From positions 3,951,738-4,015,737 of the forward strand of contig NW_024725489.1 of NCBI RefSeq assembly GCF_018991925.1: 64,000 bases of DNA. The letters run 5' to 3'. Below the pieces are notes generated by a model. That model was not told the origin of the DNA. It saw nothing but the letters and a program-made list of their open reading frames with translations, and did no database searches. Position 1 is the stretch's first letter; the number at the start of each line of letters is the position of its first letter. Shown here piece after piece: positions 61,703 through 64,000 of the stretch. The DNA is from Homarus americanus (taxonomy: Eukaryota; Arthropoda; Malacostraca; Decapoda; Nephropidae). The translations under genes and the position numbers were made by a program.

Positions 61703-62164
61703 AACATGGAGGTGGCGCCATGATGTCATTACTCTTATCTGGCCACAACGTTCTCGCTTGTCACGTTTCCTGACTTTCTCATCTCTCCTCCATATTACCG
61801 TATTATCTCTCTTTGTCTTATCTCCTGGACCGCGATGCCTTCTTCTTCTCCTTCTTCTTCTTCATTATTACGTGTTTATCCATTTTTCGTCCCACATCAT
61901 CCCGGAAGGGTTAGGTATTCATCCTAATGTGTGTATGTGTGTGTGTGCGCCTGTGTGTGTGTTTTCTTTCCTGTGTGCGTGTGTGTTGTCTTTCGTGTAC
62001 ATGTGTGATCTTTTTCCTGTGCATGTGTGTTTTGTTTTGTCCTGTGTGCGTATGTGTTTTAGTTCGTGTGCTTGGATGCCGTGAAGATTAACAACCTGTG
62101 AGCCGACGTACAGTAGAGTGAAGGTGTAGCACAACTATTGATACCGGAACACTGCGAGTCTCAG

Positions 62165-62350
62165 TTCTGACACTTAAGTTGCTGTTTTAATTGTGACACT
62201 TACATTGCTGCCGTAATTCTGACACTTACATTGCTACCTGAATTCTGACACTTACGTTGCCTCTACTTCTGGCACTTAAGTTCCTGCCTTAAATTTGACA
62301 CTTACATTGCTGCCTTAATTCTGACACTTAGGTTGCCGCTTTAGTTCTGG
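62165..62350. repeat. About 25-nt minisatellite
   Basis: About seven copies of 'ttctgacacttacattgctg' plus 'ccttaa'-type ends with frequent substitutions. Confidence 0.85.
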
Positions 62351-63204
62351 CACTGGTCACTTTCTGTCATTGTACTGTACTATATTTTAGGGAGTTATGT
62401 TTCATCTTATCCCTGGAGCTGGGGGTGATGAGGGCGTAGCGGCAGGTGAAGGAAGTGTGTTCAGCAACTCAGTAGACGTGATGGTTGTTGTAAACGGGTG
62501 TTGTGGCAAGTAAAGGGGTGTTGTTGAGTGGGTTGTTTGCTTAGTTATATCCAGAGGTTGTTTGCTCGTGTTATTGCTCGTTGGTTTTAATTAGATTTTG
62601 TAACTATACAGGTGCATGACTAGATGATCAGCTCATTACTCAGTTCTTTCCGTCATTATCACCAAGGGTCCAGATTCACACAAGTTCGTCCGATGAATAT
62701 TCTCCGTAAGTAAAGATTAACAATATCCCAGACTCGTTGATTTATTCTAAAGCACAAAAATGCCATATGAACTTAAGAATTATATTGAAAATCAAAGTAA
62801 ATTATTTCACCAACCAATCCTCTAGAGTACAAGATCCTTTCAAGAATATCTACCTTAATATTATCTCAATAGGTACCTAATTAAGGTAGAGCGTCGGGGT
62901 AAATTTTGATAACCGTTTTCATGTTATATTTGTGCTGTCGTTTGAATCAAACCGCCAGGTACATTCTTACACGTGAGTCAGGAAGAGTATTCACCTTACG
63001 AACCTTTCTCAATCCGGCCCCTGAGTCCCTGTGGCGCGGCGGGGGATTTATCCACCTCAGCTGGCTCGCTTGTCTCGTTCACTGTACTGTAGTGTGAACT
63101 GTCTTTTTCCTTAACCAACCTTTTTTCTCCTAGGCTAGTCCTTCATCCCTTGTGTGTGTGTGTGTGTGTGCGTGCGTGTGCGTGCGCGCGCGCATTTCCA
63201 CAAC

Positions 63205-64000
63205 GCTGAAGGCAGAGGATGACATCAGCGAGGCCTTCCTGATTAATGGAATGCTAACCTTCATCCCCGTAGAAGACAAAGGTGTGCTCTTTGGTGCCAG
63301 TTTCGGTCAAGTGTAATGCCAGCGGCTGAACACAGCCTCACTATCACCAATACCTTGTTCAGGCACCCGACAAGTTCAGGGGCTCCTGGCGACAATCATA
63401 ATGGAAACATTATATCACTATCCGAAAAATAAATTGGCCGAGGTATGTTCATCACTCGAGCCATGCATGGTTCAGATTACCGTGAGATAGATCATTGCCT
63501 CATTAAAGCCCAACGTAAACAACTCGAGGCTCGGGAGATGGAGCACCTCCAGAGGAGACTGAACACCCAAACAGCTGGCGACAAGGACGTGAATGCCCAG
63601 TGGTATAAACTTAAGACCGTCATCACGAAGATCTGCAGCGAGACCCTCGGCCAGTAGAGAATAAAACATCAGCATTAGTTTGATGAAAATGGCCAGGTAT
63701 CCAGATATTTTTATCCGACAAGCATGTTTCCTCCATTGACTGGAAACATAACCCACCGTTTCAGACCAAAGCTGCTTTCCGTCAACAAAAGGCAGTGGTC
63801 CAGTACAAATTTTAGATGAACAACAAGTGGTGGACTATGGCAGCACATGGAAAGCAAAGTTTTCAGACCAACAACACAGCTCTCCTTCCCTCAGTGGACA
63901 ACAACACAAGTTAAAGACTAAAACTGCATCTTTCACCGTAGGAAAGAACACTACCGTTGCCTGCTGAACCGAAACACTGACGCGGCTGTCCAAACTAAAT
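63205..64000 (+). mobile_element. Degenerate non-LTR endonuclease/RT fragment, cut by window end
   Basis: Read in shifting + strand frames, this segment follows the endonuclease-to-linker part of an RTE/jockey-like element ('craniofacial development protein 2-like' ORFs). It has AEDDISEAF, DKGVLFGASF where intact elements have a GDFNAR-type catalytic motif, LTITNTLF, ITRAMHGSDYREIDHCLI, and 'KHQH-stop-FDENG' before the polymerase region. Stops and frameshifts interrupt it and the catalytic motif is lost, so it is inactive. The polymerase part may continue beyond the window. Confidence 0.75.

Larger units (their letters stand above)
46396..64000. other. Gene-poor repeat-rich interval
   Basis: Nothing with convincing coding character was recognised beyond exon K except one weak candidate terminal exon at 47988-48193. 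The stretch contains (GT)n at 48433-48470, (CT)n at 48539-48610, several minisatellites, a foldback repeat at 56161, a SINE, three LINE fragments, and AT-rich unique sequence (for example 49000-50300 and 50700-51600). It could be intron, if more terminal exons lie to the right, or intergenic. Confidence 0.5.

Overview
The window is animal nuclear DNA, most likely from a decapod crustacean. It is dominated by minisatellites and long (CT)n, (GT)n and (AT)n tracts. It carries tRNA-derived SINE and non-LTR fragments whose wording ('ggcctattggcccat', 'acataagaacataag') is familiar from crayfish and lobster genomes. Coding sequence is sparse, sits on the + strand, and has intron-style 3' splice sites. 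The species assignment is inference.

The main content is the 3' variable region of a BTB-zinc-finger locus of the lola / Broad-complex / tramtrack type. Eleven short terminal exons (1883-46299) each encode one or two C2H2 fingers with spacing C-x2-C-x12-H-x4-H and end in their own stop codon. Every one begins at a pyrimidine-tract/AG acceptor in the same phase: two exon bases complete a codon started upstream. That is the layout expected if one shared 5' part, presumably with the BTB domain and to the left of this window, is spliced to one of many interchangeable C-terminal exons. No BTB or promoter sequence was recognised here. The exons form clusters at 1.9 kb (A), 5.5-7.5 kb (B-D), 17.1-20.8 kb (E-G), 33.8-35.0 kb (H-I) and 44.7-46.3 kb (J-K). 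Several are followed by AATAAA signals.

The most unusual element lies between clusters E-G and H-I. A two-exon unit (23294-23514 joined to 23678-23899) uses the same phase-1 acceptor but encodes an integrase-type H2C2 zinc-binding module instead of C2H2 fingers. A nearly identical second copy (27775-27995, 28159-28380) lies in a segmental duplication that also copied the tail of exon G (26583-26826). Copy 1 has acquired a 30-nt minisatellite and a 381-bp inverted-repeat element. Copy 2 lacks both, and it supplies the empty site for the 381-bp element.

Region by region: 1-8 kb holds exons A-D. 8-17 kb is intron with microsatellites and a duplicated pair of minisatellite blocks. 17-28.5 kb holds exons E-G and the duplicated H2C2 units. 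28.5-33.7 kb holds a LINE fragment and G-rich repeats. 33.7-35 kb holds exons H and I. 35-44.7 kb is repeats, a candidate 90-nt cassette exon (39787-39876) and a 1.1-kb terminal-inverted-repeat element with a 9-bp target duplication (42724-43819). 44.7-46.4 kb holds exons J and K. 46.4-64 kb has no recognised gene: it has minisatellites (one a 2.3-kb array dense in TGACTCA), a SINE, and three non-LTR fragments.
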